A DNA stretch of 64,000 nt from Streptomyces sp. JH14 (lineage in GTDB: Bacteria > Actinomycetota > Actinomycetes > Streptomycetales > Streptomycetaceae). Position numbers and translations under genes: made by a program. The DNA lies in NCBI RefSeq assembly GCF_029428675.1, contig NZ_JAJNEL010000001.1, forward strand, positions 3,348,001 to 3,412,000. Direction: 5' to 3'. Below, piece after piece: positions 1 to 11,434 of this stretch. The stretch's first letter is position 1; each line of letters opens with the position of its first letter. The notes beneath the pieces are model-generated. The model was not told the origin of the DNA, did not search any database, and was given only the letters and a program-made list of their open reading frames with translations.

Positions 1-394
1 CCGGATTGCGCTCCGCCCACCGCTCGTGGTCCGCGACCGCCTGCCCGCGCACCACCGGCGGCAGCACCGCGTCCAGCACCGGGGCCGGGAACATCTCCGC
101 CAGCTCCTCCAGCGCCAGCCAGCCGCGCAGCCGGGTCCGCCACGGACAGACGCAGACCACACCGTCCACCTCGGCGACGAACGCGTCCCCGCTCTCGTGC
201 ACCGGCACCCCCACCGGCGGGGTGGCCACCAAGTCCGCCAGCGAACGCCGCAGTTCGTCCTGGGCCGTGGGAATGCGGGCACGCCCCGCGTACCGGGCCC
301 AGTGGGCGCGCTCCGGTTCCGGGAAGGCGGCCAGCGGTTCGTAGACCCGGAGATAGGACGCGTAGGGGACGAGCACCGAAGACTCCACCGACAT
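1..394 (-). CDS. conserved Streptomyces hypothetical protein (3' end cut by window edge)
   Basis: The gene reads leftwards from an ATG at 394 ([20 protein letters not shown]...) and stays open to the window edge, giving 131 codons without a stop. It is partial at its C-terminus. The product looks cytosolic, with no signal peptide or membrane segment. It is divergent from the valine dehydrogenase gene, with 177 bp between the starts. I recall a conserved protein of unknown function in this place in other Streptomyces, next to bldC, but bldC itself would lie outside this window. No domain is recognisable, so no function is proposed. Confidence 0.8.
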   Translation of the reverse strand, partial: MSVESSVLVPYASYLRVYEPLAAFPEPERAHWARYAGRARIPTAQDELRRSLADLVATPPVGVPVHESGDAFVAEVDGVVCVCPWRTRLRGWLALEELAEMFPAPVLDAVLPPVVRGQAVADHERWAERNP

Positions 395-571
395 GGAGCA
401 AATCGTGTCACGCCCGTACTCCGCCAGGGGGTGATCCTCAGCACTGGAACAGATCTGCGTCTCCGCAGGACTTACGCTCTTGCCCAAGCCGGACCGGCCG
501 CACCGGTCGGTCCGGGACCCTCCCCACCTTCAGGAGGGTCTTCCGCCGCTTCGTACTTGGGAGTCACCACA

Positions 572-1654
572 GTGACCGATGTGACCGACGGCGTCCTGCA
601 CACCCTGTTCCACTCGGATCAGGGGGGCCACGAGCAAGTCGTGCTCTGCCAGGACCGTGCCAGCGGCCTCAAGGCCGTCATCGCCATCCACTCCACCGCC
701 CTGGGCCCGGCCCTGGGCGGCACCCGCTTCTATCCGTACGCCTCCGAGGAGGAGGCCGTCGCGGATGCGCTGAACCTGGCGCGCGGCATGTCGTACAAGA
801 ACGCCATGGCCGGTCTCGACCACGGTGGCGGCAAGGCCGTCATCATCGGCGACCCCGAGAAGATCAAGACCGAGGAACTGCTGCTGGCGTACGGCCGGTT
901 CGTGGCCTCGCTCGGCGGGCGTTACGTGACCGCCTGCGACGTCGGCACGTATGTCGCCGACATGGACGTCATCGCGCGCGAGTGCCGGTGGACCACCGGC
1001 CGCTCCCCGGAGAACGGCGGCGCCGGGGACTCCTCGGTCCTCACCGCGTTCGGCGTCTTCCAGGGCATGCGGGCCTCGGCCCAGCACCTCTGGGGGGACC
1101 CGACGCTGCGTGGCCGAAAAGTGGGGGTCGCGGGCGTCGGCAAGGTCGGCCGCCACCTCGTCGAGCATCTTCTGTCGGACGGCGCCGAGGTCGTCATCAC
1201 GGACGTACGGGACGAGTCGGTGCGCCGGATCACCGAACTCCACCCGGAGGTCTCGGTCGCCGCGGACACCGCCGCGCTGATCCGTACGGAGGGCCTCGAC
1301 ATCTACGCCCCGTGCGCGCTCGGCGGGGCACTGAACGACGACACCGTTCCGGTGCTCACGGCCAAGGTGGTGTGCGGTGCGGCCAACAACCAGCTCGCGC
1401 ATCCGGGCGTCGAAAAGGACCTCGCAGACCGTTCGATCCTGTACGCCCCCGACTACGTGGTGAACGCGGGCGGTGTCATCCAGGTCGCCGACGAGCTGCA
1501 CGGCTTCGACTTCGACCGGTGCAAGGCGAAGGCGTCGAAGATCTTCGACACCACGCTGGCCATATTCGCACGTGCGAAGGAAGACGGCATTCCGCCGGCC
1601 GCAGCGGCCGACCGGATCGCCGAGCAGCGGATGTTCGAGGCGCGCCGCCGCTGA
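572..1654 (+). CDS. vdh: valine/leucine (branched-chain amino acid) dehydrogenase
   Basis: Glu/Leu/Phe/Val dehydrogenase family, 360 aa. The enzyme oxidatively deaminates valine and other branched-chain amino acids to 2-oxo acids with NAD+, which feeds acyl-CoA precursor supply. The glycine-rich active-site segment [12 protein letters not shown] carries the catalytic lysine, and the Rossmann dinucleotide motif [13 protein letters not shown] lies in the second half. The reading frame is open further upstream, but protein-like sequence begins at the GTG at 572 ([16 protein letters not shown]), the usual start for Streptomyces Vdh. A hairpin built from CCGGACCG (489) and CGGTCCGG (508) lies in the 5' untranslated region. 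Single gene. Confidence 0.95.
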   Translation: MTDVTDGVLHTLFHSDQGGHEQVVLCQDRASGLKAVIAIHSTALGPALGGTRFYPYASEEEAVADALNLARGMSYKNAMAGLDHGGGKAVIIGDPEKIKTEELLLAYGRFVASLGGRYVTACDVGTYVADMDVIARECRWTTGRSPENGGAGDSSVLTAFGVFQGMRASAQHLWGDPTLRGRKVGVAGVGKVGRHLVEHLLSDGAEVVITDVRDESVRRITELHPEVSVAADTAALIRTEGLDIYAPCALGGALNDDTVPVLTAKVVCGAANNQLAHPGVEKDLADRSILYAPDYVVNAGGVIQVADELHGFDFDRCKAKASKIFDTTLAIFARAKEDGIPPAAAADRIAEQRMFEARRR

Positions 1655-1987
1655 TCCGGTCACCGAGGGTCGCGAGAGCCTCACCGGGCGTCTTCCCGTC
1701 CGCGGCCTCCACGGGCCCACCGATCCGCCGACCTGCGAGACAAGACTCACGCCGGTCGGCGGGTCGCATGCCAAGAAGAGGTTAAAATCGCAGTTGACCA
1801 GCGAGGACAGGGCTTCTTGCTGGTCCTGTTCCGGGGCGTGTGATGCGGGCGGCGTACCGTATGGCCACGGAAGCAGGTACCGTTAAAGCCCTACGGGCAC
1901 GGTCTCTCTGCCGAGAGTCCGTCCTGAAACATGAACGCGTGTCAAGACTCTGGGGCCGTCGAGCCCCGTCACCGAGGGGGTCGAGCC
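1655..1987. other. intergenic region between vdh and DUF3073 gene
   Basis: No convincing coding sequence. A TTGACC at 1794 could be a -35 element for the downstream gene, but no good -10 follows at the expected distance. The last bases contain GAGGGGG, a ribosome binding site seven bases before the DUF3073 start. Confidence 0.4.
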
Positions 1988-2245
1988 ATGGGGCGCGGCC
2001 GGGCAAAGGCCAAGCAGACAAAGGTCGCCCGCCAGCTGAAGTACAGCAGCGGCGGGACTGACCTGTCGCGTCTGGCCAATGAGCTGGGCGCATCGCCTTC
2101 GAGTCAGCCACCGAACGCAGAGCCGTTCGAGGACGACGACGAGGAAGATGACCCGTACGCACAGTACGCGGATCTGTACAACGACGACGAGGACGAGGAC
2201 GAGGACGATCAGTCCGGTCCGTCGTCACAGCGCCGCGGCGCTTGA
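1988..2245 (+). CDS. DUF3073 family protein
   Basis: Small protein of 85 aa. It begins MGRGRAKAKQTKVARQLKYS, a basic N-terminus conserved in actinobacterial DUF3073 proteins, and ends in a strongly acidic tail rich in D and E (residues about 41-78). The ATG at 1988 follows GAGGGGG by seven bases, which decides the start over an in-frame upstream ATG at 1931. Function unknown. The gene usually sits between vdh and purM in Streptomyces and is monocistronic here, followed by a strong terminator. Confidence 0.9.
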   Translation: MGRGRAKAKQTKVARQLKYSSGGTDLSRLANELGASPSSQPPNAEPFEDDDEEDDPYAQYADLYNDDEDEDEDDQSGPSSQRRGA

Positions 2246-2262
2246 CCTCGCGCTGACACAAC

Positions 2263-2292
2263 AACCCGGTCCGGGCCTGCCCGGACCGGGTT
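2263..2292 (+). terminator. hairpin terminator after DUF3073 gene
   Basis: Perfect 13-bp stem AACCCGGTCCGGG / CCCGGACCGGGTT with a CCTG loop, starting 17 bases after the stop codon. There is no U-tract, as is common in Streptomyces. It could also stop transcripts from the convergent purM. Confidence 0.85.
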
Positions 2293-2445
2293 CTGTGCTG
2301 TCCCGGTCCGAATGAATCCTCAGCGTCCGGCTGCAGCGGCTCCGTCCGGCCGGACGGTCCATGACCGGCGGGTGTGCCGCCGACTGCTCCACGTCGCCGG
2401 GCAGGCGTGACCTCACACCTGCCCGGCGGCCGAGGGCGCAGCGTC

Positions 2446-3513
2446 TCAGCGCGCGTACGAACCCGTGAGCTCGGCGCCGGTCGCGTGCGCGCCGCGCTCC
2501 GTGATCTCGCCGGCGACCCAGGAGTCGACCCCGCGGTCGGCCAGCGTCGTCAGCGCGGCGTCCACCGATCCCTCGGGGACGATCGCGATCATGCCGACGC
2601 CCATGTTGAGCGTCTTCTCCAGCTCCAGCTGCTCGACCTGCCCGGCCTTGCCGACCAGATCGAAGACCGCACCGGGCGTCCAGGTGGAGCGGTCGACCGT
2701 GGCGTGCAGACCGTCCGGGATGACCCGGGCCAGGTTGTTGGCGAGACCGCCGCCGGTGACGTGGCTGAAGCCGTGCACCTCGGTCGTACGGGTCAGCGCC
2801 AGGCAGTCCAGCGAGTAGATCTTCGTGGGCTCCAGGAGCTCCTCACCGAGGGTGCGGCCGAACTCCTCGACGTCCCGGTCCAGCGCCCAGCCGGCCCGGT
2901 CGAAGACGACGTGGCGGACGAGCGAGTACCCGTTGGAGTGAAGTCCGGACGACGCCATCGCGATGACCGCGTCACCCTTACGGATACGGTCCGGGCCGAG
3001 CAGCCGGTCGGCCTCGACGACGCCCGTACCGGCGCCCGCGACATCGAAGTCGTCCGGGCCGAGCAGACCGGGGTGCTCGGCGGTCTCGCCGCCGACCAGG
3101 GCGCAGCCCGCCAGGACACAGCCTTCGGCGATGCCCTTCACGATGGACGCGACGCGCTCGGGGTGCACCTTGCCGACGCAGATGTAGTCGGTCATGAACA
3201 GCGGTTCGGCGCCGCAGACGACCAGGTCGTCGACGACCATGCCGACGAGGTCGTGGCCGATCGTGTCGTACACGCCCATCTGGCGGGCGAGGTCGACCTT
3301 CGTGCCGACGCCGTCGGTGGCGGAGGCGAGCAGCGGACGCTCGTAACGCTTCAGCGCCGAGGCGTCGAAGAGGCCGGCGAAACCGCCGAGGCCGCCGAGG
3401 ACCTCGGGGCGCCGCGTCTTCTTCACCCACTCCTTCATGAGCTCGACGGCACGGTCACCGGCCTCGATGTCGACGCCCGCTGCCGCGTAGGAAGCACCTG
3501 TTGTCTCAGACAT
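2446..3513 (-). CDS. purM: phosphoribosylformylglycinamidine cyclo-ligase
   Basis: AIR synthetase, 355 aa, which cyclises FGAM to AIR with ATP (fifth step of IMP synthesis). It starts MSETTGASYAAAGVDIEAGD, with the typical SYAxAGVDI motif. Other family motifs include DGVGTKVDLA near residue 68 and the SSGLHSNGYSLVR segment in the C-terminal half. It lies 60 bp downstream of purF on the same strand, so the two are probably cotranscribed. Length and motifs are normal for the family. Confidence 0.97.
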   Translation of the reverse strand: MSETTGASYAAAGVDIEAGDRAVELMKEWVKKTRRPEVLGGLGGFAGLFDASALKRYERPLLASATDGVGTKVDLARQMGVYDTIGHDLVGMVVDDLVVCGAEPLFMTDYICVGKVHPERVASIVKGIAEGCVLAGCALVGGETAEHPGLLGPDDFDVAGAGTGVVEADRLLGPDRIRKGDAVIAMASSGLHSNGYSLVRHVVFDRAGWALDRDVEEFGRTLGEELLEPTKIYSLDCLALTRTTEVHGFSHVTGGGLANNLARVIPDGLHATVDRSTWTPGAVFDLVGKAGQVEQLELEKTLNMGVGMIAIVPEGSVDAALTTLADRGVDSWVAGEITERGAHATGAELTGSYAR

Positions 3514-3573
3514 TGCCTGGGATCTTTCGTGTGGAAATACGGGGCTGGTGGCAGGGCTGGGGTGCCTGGCCGG

Positions 3574-5100
3574 TCACGGACGACGCAGGGCGTCGGTCGC
3601 TGCGGTGGCCGCGGGGCCCGCCGCCAGCTCGGTCTCCAGCAGCTGCTTGCCGAGCAGCTCCGGGTCCGGGAGCTCCATCGGGTACTCGCCGTCGAAGCAG
3701 GCACGGCACAGGTTCGGCTTGGCGATCGTCGTCGCTTCGATCATCGCGTCGAGCGAGATGTACGCGAGCGAGTCGGCCCCCATCGACGTGCAGATCTCGT
3801 CGACGGACATGCCGTTGGCGATCAGCTCGGCGCGGGTCGCGAAGTCGATACCGAAGAAGCAGGGCCACTTCACCGGCGGGGACGAGATCCGGATGTGGAT
3901 CTCGGCGGCTCCGGCCTCACGGAGCATCCGGACCAGTGCGCGCTGCGTGTTGCCGCGGACGATCGAGTCGTCGACGACCACCAGGCGCTTGCCCTTGATG
4001 ACTTCCTTGAGCGGGTTCAGCTTGAGGCGGATACCCAGCTGGCGAATGGTCTGGGACGGCTGGATGAAGGTCCGGCCGACGTACGCGTTCTTGACCAGAC
4101 CGGCGCCGAACGGGATGCCGCTGGCCTCCGCGTAGCCGATGGCGGCGGGGGTGCCGGACTCCGGAGTCGCTATGACCAGATCGGCCTCGACCGGGGCCTC
4201 GGCGGCCAGCTTGCGGCCCATCTCCACCCGGGAGAGGTACACGTTCCGCCCGGCGATGTCGGTGTCGGGGCGGGCCAGATAGACGTACTCGAAGACACAG
4301 CCCTTGGGCTTCGCTTCCGCGAAGCGCGAGGTGCGCAGGCCGTTCTCGTCGATGGCGACGAGCTCGCCGGGCTCGATCTCACGGACGAAGCTGGCGCCGC
4401 AGATGTCGAGGGCGGCGGACTCGGAGGCCACCACCCAGCCGCGCTCCAGCCGGCCGAGGACCAGCGGGCGGATGCCCTGCGGGTCGCGGGCCGCGTAGAG
4501 GGTGTGTTCGTCCATGAACACGAGCGAGAAGGCGCCCTTGACGTCGGGAAGCACCTTGGCGGCGGCCTCCTCGATGGTCAGCGGCTTGCCGTCGTCGTCG
4601 GTCTGGCCGGCGAGCAGAGCGGTCACCAGATCGGTGTCGTTCGTCGCGGCGACCTGGGTGGCGCGGCCGTCCTTGCGGGGAAGGTCGGCGACCATCTCGG
4701 CGAGCTGGGCCGTATTGACCAGGTTGCCGTTGTGACCCAGGGCGATCGAGCCGTGCGCAGTGGCACGGAACGTCGGCTGCGCGTTCTCCCACACCGAGGC
4801 ACCGGTGGTGGAGTAGCGGGCATGACCGACCGCGATATGGCCCTGGAGAGATCCCAGAGACGTTTCGTCGAAGACCTGCGAGACCAGTCCCATGTCCTTG
4901 AAGACCAGGATCTGGGACCCGTTGCTCACTGCGATGCCCGCGGACTCCTGTCCACGGTGCTGCAGGGCATACAGTCCGAAATAGGTGAGCTTGGCGACCT
5001 CTTCACCCGGAGCCCAGACACCGAAGACGCCACAAGCGTCCTGGGGGCCTTTCTCTCCGGGGAGCAGGTCGTGGTTGAGTCGTCCATCACCACGGGGCAC
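3574..5100 (-). CDS. purF: amidophosphoribosyltransferase
   Basis: First committed enzyme of purine synthesis: PRPP plus glutamine gives phosphoribosylamine. 508 aa from a GTG at 5100 (MPRGDGRLNHDLLPGEKG). A short propeptide precedes the class II glutamine amidotransferase nucleophile Cys23 in QDACGVFGVW. The PRPP-binding motif VVVDDSIVRGNT is present in the C-terminal half. The frame is open up to 5208, but that extension does not look like protein. TACACT lies seven bases before the GTG, so the message may be leaderless. First gene of a purF-purM pair. Confidence 0.96.
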   Translation of the reverse strand: MPRGDGRLNHDLLPGEKGPQDACGVFGVWAPGEEVAKLTYFGLYALQHRGQESAGIAVSNGSQILVFKDMGLVSQVFDETSLGSLQGHIAVGHARYSTTGASVWENAQPTFRATAHGSIALGHNGNLVNTAQLAEMVADLPRKDGRATQVAATNDTDLVTALLAGQTDDDGKPLTIEEAAAKVLPDVKGAFSLVFMDEHTLYAARDPQGIRPLVLGRLERGWVVASESAALDICGASFVREIEPGELVAIDENGLRTSRFAEAKPKGCVFEYVYLARPDTDIAGRNVYLSRVEMGRKLAAEAPVEADLVIATPESGTPAAIGYAEASGIPFGAGLVKNAYVGRTFIQPSQTIRQLGIRLKLNPLKEVIKGKRLVVVDDSIVRGNTQRALVRMLREAGAAEIHIRISSPPVKWPCFFGIDFATRAELIANGMSVDEICTSMGADSLAYISLDAMIEATTIAKPNLCRACFDGEYPMELPDPELLGKQLLETELAAGPAATAATDALRRP

Positions 5101-5501
5101 GCCACCGAGTGTAGGCGAGATCGACCACCGGTCCGAATTGGGGACACCTCGCCCGAGCGCCGGGGACGAGCACCGGGACTGCGTGTGCCGGGTGCATCGG
5201 CTGATCACAGACAGTGACGGTTGCCCCTTTCGGGCGGGATACGGGGCGGCCCGGGAGGGGCCGCGGGGCGGTCGCGGCCCGGCCTTCCGGGGGCTACCGG
5301 CGAGTTCAGGCCAGGGGCGTCATGAGGGGCGGCGGCCCCGGGAGCCCGGCCGGGAAGCCGGCCGACGGGCCGAAGCGGGCGCCGGCCGAACACCCGTTTC
5401 GTGGTGAGCCTCACATCGACCGGGGGCGCTGCGCCGGGTCCGGAGGTGCATGGCGCTCCGTCCGGGGCGAGTTGCGCGCCGTCCGGAGTGCGAGACCGGC
5501 G
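5101..5501. other. intergenic region upstream of purF
   Basis: About 400 bp, very GC-rich, between divergent purF and the sulfatase leader. On the minus strand a -10-like TACACT (5113-5108) ends seven bases before the purF GTG. I see no gene here; the open frames have no recognisable family or start context. Confidence 0.5.
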
Positions 5502-5530
5502 TTGACAGGCGCATGCCCTCTTGGCAGGCT
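5502..5530 (+). promoter_or_regulatory. predicted promoter of the sulfatase leader transcript
   Basis: A consensus -35 TTGACA (5502-5507), 17-bp spacer and a -10-like CAGGCT (5525-5530). The expected start of transcription is 7-8 bases downstream, at about the ATG of the leader ORF (5539), so translation would be leaderless. There is no convincing Shine-Dalgarno before that ATG, which agrees. Confidence 0.6.
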
Positions 5531-5538
5531 CCTGCCCC

Positions 5539-5631
5539 ATGCAGCCCCTCGGTGATCGCTCGGTCACGCTTGTGGAGCGCCGCCACGTCGATCTGGGACG
5601 TGTCGCGAGCGCCATCTGTCGCTGCGCCTGA
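5539..5631 (+). CDS. putative cysteine-type leader peptide (30 aa) upstream of sulfatase
   Basis: Short ORF encoding MQPLGDRSVT then LVERRHVDLG then RVASAICRCA. The RRHVDLGRVxSxxCR pattern matches short leader peptides that I recall in front of sulfur-metabolism genes in actinobacteria, and Cys-rich leaderless ORFs of this sort act as cysteine-responsive attenuators in mycobacteria. Here it ends in C-R-C-A and sits 192 bp before a sulfatase gene, which would release sulfate from esters. Inference: ribosome stalling at the Cys codons under sulfur limitation relieves attenuation of the sulfatase. A terminator/antiterminator pair in 5632-5823 is not obvious by eye. Confidence 0.7.
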   Translation: MQPLGDRSVTLVERRHVDLGRVASAICRCA

Positions 5632-5823
5632 CGTCCGCGACGCGCCACACCTCGCGCCAGGCCTGAGCCCCGCTCCCTGCGCAGGCGCCTCCCCTCTCCG
5701 CCTCCCTCACCCGTACCCGCACCCGCCGTGCGTCCGCGTGTCCTCACCTGACGCCTGACGGGTTCGTCCGGGCCTTCCCTCTCCGCCCCGCCGTGCGCGG
5801 CCGAGCCCTGCCCTGGAGCAGTC

Positions 5824-7311
5824 ATGCCTTCTCGCGATGCAAGCAACTCGAACAACGGAACGGATTCGGCGTCGCTGACCCGGCGCGCCTTCGGGACCGC
5901 CGTCGGCGCCACCGCCGCCACCGCCGCCGTCGGCATCCCGGTCGCCGCGGCCACACCCGCCTCCGCCGCCCCGGCAGCTTCCGCCCAGGCCGGCGACCAC
6001 CCGGAGGCCACCCGGGAACGGCCCTTCCGGGCGGCCCGCGGCAAGCACTCCCGGCGGCCCAACATCCTCTTCATCCTCGGCGACGACCTCGGCTGGGCCG
6101 ACCTCTCCTCGTACGGCTCCCCGCACATCCACACCCCGAACCTGGACCGGCTGGGCCGCCAGGGCGTGCGGTTCACGGACGCCTACGCCGGGTCCGCGAC
6201 CTGCTCCCCCACCCGGTTCAGCCTCTACACCGGGCGCTATCCGGGCCGTACGAGGGGCGGTCTCGCCGAGCCCATCGCGGACCGCTCGGTCGGCCTCGAA
6301 CCCACCCATCCGACGCTCGCCTCGCTGCTGCGCGGCGTCGGATACAGCACCGCACTGATCGGCAAGTGGCACTGCGGCTATCTGCCGGACTACAGCCCCA
6401 CCAGGTCGGGCTGGGACGAGTTCTTCGGGAACTTCGGCGGGGCGCTGGAGTACTACTCCAAGCTCGGCCTCGGCGGCGAGTACGACCTGTTCGAGGGCGA
6501 CGCCGAGTACAAGGACCTGCGCTACTACACGCGGATTCTGACCGAGCGGGCGAGCGCGTACGTACAACGCGGCCACGACAGGCCGTGGCTGCTCAACCTG
6601 AACTTCACCACCCCGCACTGGCCGTGGATCGCGGAGGGCGACACGGCCGAGAGCGCCGAGATCGTCCGCAAGATCAGGGCCGGAGGCCTGGCCGGGCTGT
6701 TCCACGCGGACGGGGGTTCGGTCGAGAAGTACAAGCAGATGGTCGAGGACCTGGACCGCTCGGTCGGCGAGGTGCTGAAGGCACTCGAGCGGTCCGGCCA
6801 GGAGGAGGACACGCTGGTCTTCTTCGCGAGCGACAACGGCGGCGAGCGGTTCTCGTACCAATGGCCGCTCTCCGGGAACAAGTCCTCGCTGCAGGAGGGC
6901 GGCATCCGGGTACCGGCGGTGCTGCGCTGGCCGGCCAGGATCGACCCGCACCAGGTGAGCGGTCTGCCGGTGTTCTCGCCGGACTGGACGGCGACGCTGC
7001 TGGAGCTCGGCGGCGCGCGGCCGGACCCCGCGTACCCGCTGGACGGCATCAGCCTCGCCGGGTACCTGCTGAGGGGCGAGGAGCCGAAGGAGCGGGACCT
7101 GTTCTGGCGGGTGCGCGGGGAGCGGGCGCTGCGGCGCGGCGACTGGAAGTACTACCGGGGCAAGGGAGGGGCCGACCAGCTGTTCCAGCTCGCCCATGAC
7201 CAGCGGGAACAGGCGGACCGTGCGCAGGCCGAGCCGGCGCTGCTGGCCGAGCTGCGGGCGTCCTGGGAGAGGACGGACGCCGGCCTGCTGCCGTACCCGA
7301 CGGGGTCCTGA
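5824..7311 (+). CDS. secreted (Tat) sulfatase, arylsulfatase-like
   Basis: Sulfatase family, 495 aa. The twin-arginine region LTRRAFGTAVG (residues 19-29), a hydrophobic stretch and an Ala-rich cleavage region indicate Tat export. The catalytic domain starts at about residue 79 with RPNILFILGDDLGWADLSS (metal-binding D87/D88). The formylglycine signature C127-S-P-T-R131 follows and needs a formylglycine-generating enzyme for activation. FASDNGGERF supplies the later metal-site Asp-Asn. A ribosome binding site GGAG lies before the ATG. It hydrolyses sulfate esters outside the cell, and the substrate cannot be told from sequence. The leader ORF at 5539 suggests control by sulfur status. Confidence 0.9.
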   Translation: MPSRDASNSNNGTDSASLTRRAFGTAVGATAATAAVGIPVAAATPASAAPAASAQAGDHPEATRERPFRAARGKHSRRPNILFILGDDLGWADLSSYGSPHIHTPNLDRLGRQGVRFTDAYAGSATCSPTRFSLYTGRYPGRTRGGLAEPIADRSVGLEPTHPTLASLLRGVGYSTALIGKWHCGYLPDYSPTRSGWDEFFGNFGGALEYYSKLGLGGEYDLFEGDAEYKDLRYYTRILTERASAYVQRGHDRPWLLNLNFTTPHWPWIAEGDTAESAEIVRKIRAGGLAGLFHADGGSVEKYKQMVEDLDRSVGEVLKALERSGQEEDTLVFFASDNGGERFSYQWPLSGNKSSLQEGGIRVPAVLRWPARIDPHQVSGLPVFSPDWTATLLELGGARPDPAYPLDGISLAGYLLRGEEPKERDLFWRVRGERALRRGDWKYYRGKGGADQLFQLAHDQREQADRAQAEPALLAELRASWERTDAGLLPYPTGS

Positions 7312-7332
7312 ACCACCTCCCGGGTGCGGGTG

Positions 7333-8136
7333 TCACGTCCCGGGTGCGGGTGCCGTCGCGCTGAAGCCCTCGCCGTTCGCCGCGGTGAGGGTCAGCGTTC
7401 GGTGATCGATCCGGTACGTGGCCCGCCCGTCCAGGATCGCGAGCAGTGCACGCTCCACCTTCATCTGCGGATCCGGGCACATCGTCTTGGTGCCGTTGAT
7501 CCGGCCGAACGTGATGCCCGCGCCGGAGACCGTCGCGGCGCCGCGGATCTGGTTGCAGCCGGGGCTGCCCGCCACGGAGTCGTCCTTGCCGAAGGTCAGC
7601 CGCGCCTTCTTCTCCGCACCGGCGGGCAGCGACGAGGCGACCGAGCCGGAGACCAGAGCGGTGACGGTCCAGGTGGTGCCGATGAGCGGGGCCGAAGGCT
7701 CCGAGGTGAAGGCGATGGTGTCGCCCTTCGCCGTGGTCAGGGTCAGGCCCTTCTCCGTCACAGCAGCGGTGAGTCTGCCGCTGAACGTGCTGGACAGGGC
7801 CCGCTCGAACTGCTGAAGATTTTTCTCGCAGCCCATCTCGGTGGTCGTGGCCGGCTTCACGGTGACCGTGCCGCCGTCCACGCGGACCGGGGCGGTGAAG
7901 TGGTTGCAGCCGAAGTTCCCGGTGGCCCTGCCGTCAGGCGTGATCGTGACGTGGGCGCCGTCCGGGGCCACGGTCCTCTTCCCTCCGACCGTCACCGCAT
8001 CGACGTTCCAGTGGACGCCGATGACAGGCTGGTCGGTCCGTACGGTGCCGCTGCCGTCGTCGGACCCCGGCTCCGTACCGCACGCGGTGAGGGTGAGGAG
8101 AGCCAGGACACTGACAGTCATTCGTTGTCCGAACAT
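7333..8136 (-). CDS. lipoprotein with two META domains (HslJ-like)
   Basis: 267 aa with a lipoprotein signal: hydrophobic segment then L-T-A-C19. Two tandem META domains follow. Each has the pattern IG..W....(V)... with a GC-N motif: FGCNHF in the first (about residue 75) and SPGCNQIRG in the second (about residue 190). Related domains occur in E. coli HslJ, linked to stress or novobiocin resistance, but the molecular role is unknown. It is convergent with the sulfatase gene, with 21 bp between the stops. An alternative ATG lies five codons in. Confidence 0.85.
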   Translation of the reverse strand: MFGQRMTVSVLALLTLTACGTEPGSDDGSGTVRTDQPVIGVHWNVDAVTVGGKRTVAPDGAHVTITPDGRATGNFGCNHFTAPVRVDGGTVTVKPATTTEMGCEKNLQQFERALSSTFSGRLTAAVTEKGLTLTTAKGDTIAFTSEPSAPLIGTTWTVTALVSGSVASSLPAGAEKKARLTFGKDDSVAGSPGCNQIRGAATVSGAGITFGRINGTKTMCPDPQMKVERALLAILDGRATYRIDHRTLTLTAANGEGFSATAPAPGT

Positions 8137-8181
8137 GGCCCTGTGACGGGGCGAGGGTCCGGTCCGGTTCCCCCGCCTCCG

Positions 8182-8982
8182 TCAGCGGAGCAGCGGCAGC
8201 AGGTCGCTCAGGTCGGCCCGCTCACCGCTCGCGCTGACTTTCGCCTCGTCGAGCGCCCGGGACCACTGCGTACGCCCGGTGGCGAGCCGGATCCAGGTCA
8301 GCGGATCGGTCTCGACGACATTGGGCGGCGTACCGCGGGTGTGCTTCGGACCCTGGACGCACTGGACGACCGAGAACGGCGGGACGCGCACCTCGACCGA
8401 ACCGCCGGGCGCCTTCTCCGCAAGGGCGTCGGTGAGCAGCCGGGTGCAGGCGGCGAGGGCCTGCCGGTCGTACGGGATGTCCAGCCCGGCCGCCGCGTTC
8501 AGGTCGTCCGTGTGCACGACCAGTTCGACGGTGCGGGTGACGAGGAAGTCGCCCAGCCGCATCACGCCCACCCGGGTCGGCAGCAGCCGGTCCTCGGCCA
8601 CGCCCGGCACCGCCGCCTCGAACCGGTCGGCGGTCTCCGCGTACAACGCGTCGAGGTCGGGGCGGTCCGTGGCGAGCGCCGCGGCGTCGTCGGCGATCCG
8701 GCCGGCCCGCCCGGCGGTCGAGAACGGCCACTCCAGCAGCGTGAGCTCGGGCTTCTCGCCGGGCGGTTCCGGCAGCTCCAGGTTCCGGCAGACGTTCGAG
8801 ACAGCCATCGTCAGATGGGCGGCGAGCTCGCGCACCGTCCACTCCCCGAGCCGGGTCGGCAGAGCCAGCTGATCCTGCGTCAGAGTGCCGACCGCCGCCC
8901 GGACATGGGCGAACTGCGCCTGCACGGCGGTGCGGGTCCGGACGAGGTCGTAGCGGCGGGCGCGCTTCTGGGACGGCGGCAT
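8182..8982 (-). CDS. DinB/maleylpyruvate-isomerase family protein (mycothiol-dependent type)
   Basis: 266 aa from the ATG at 8982 (MPPSQKRARRYDLVRTRTAV). The N-terminal four-helix domain has the family pattern LGEWTVRELAAHLTMAV with a metal-ligand His. The domain also contains RTVELVVHTDDLNAA, with a second His, and the C-terminal part resembles the sterol-carrier-like domain of these proteins. Family members are mycothiol-dependent isomerases or transferases; the substrate here is unknown. The frame is open upstream to 9087, but TAGGCT (8995-8990) seven bases before the ATG suggests a leaderless start at 8982. Confidence 0.82.
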   Translation of the reverse strand: MPPSQKRARRYDLVRTRTAVQAQFAHVRAAVGTLTQDQLALPTRLGEWTVRELAAHLTMAVSNVCRNLELPEPPGEKPELTLLEWPFSTAGRAGRIADDAAALATDRPDLDALYAETADRFEAAVPGVAEDRLLPTRVGVMRLGDFLVTRTVELVVHTDDLNAAAGLDIPYDRQALAACTRLLTDALAEKAPGGSVEVRVPPFSVVQCVQGPKHTRGTPPNVVETDPLTWIRLATGRTQWSRALDEAKVSASGERADLSDLLPLLR

Positions 8983-9123
8983 GGCAGCGAGCCTACGGGC
9001 AGTCGGCAGGCGCCGTGCCCCGGTCGGCCTCGGTCGTGGAGGACCCCAGGCGGTGCTCCGAGCCGCAGTGACGCTGCGACTCACCACCGCCCGACCGATC
9101 CGGCACCGGGACGCACGCGATGA

Positions 9124-9159
9124 CGAAGCCCCCGCCCGGTGGACCGGACGGGGGCTTCG
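9124..9159. terminator. terminator downstream of purL
   Basis: An 11-bp perfect stem CGAAGCCCCCG / CGGGGGCTTCG with a 14-nt loop, 25 bp past the purL stop in the direction of purSQL transcription. Confidence 0.8.
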
Positions 9160-9184
9160 CTCAAAGCGCTGACACGGAACCGGC

Positions 9185-11430
<2,246 letters not shown>

Positions 11431-11434
<4 letters not shown>

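Noticed and set aside
5205..6176. Minus-strand frame of 323 codons upstream of the sulfatase
   Set aside because: Antisense to the leader ORF and sulfatase start, Arg/Pro/Gly-rich with no domain.
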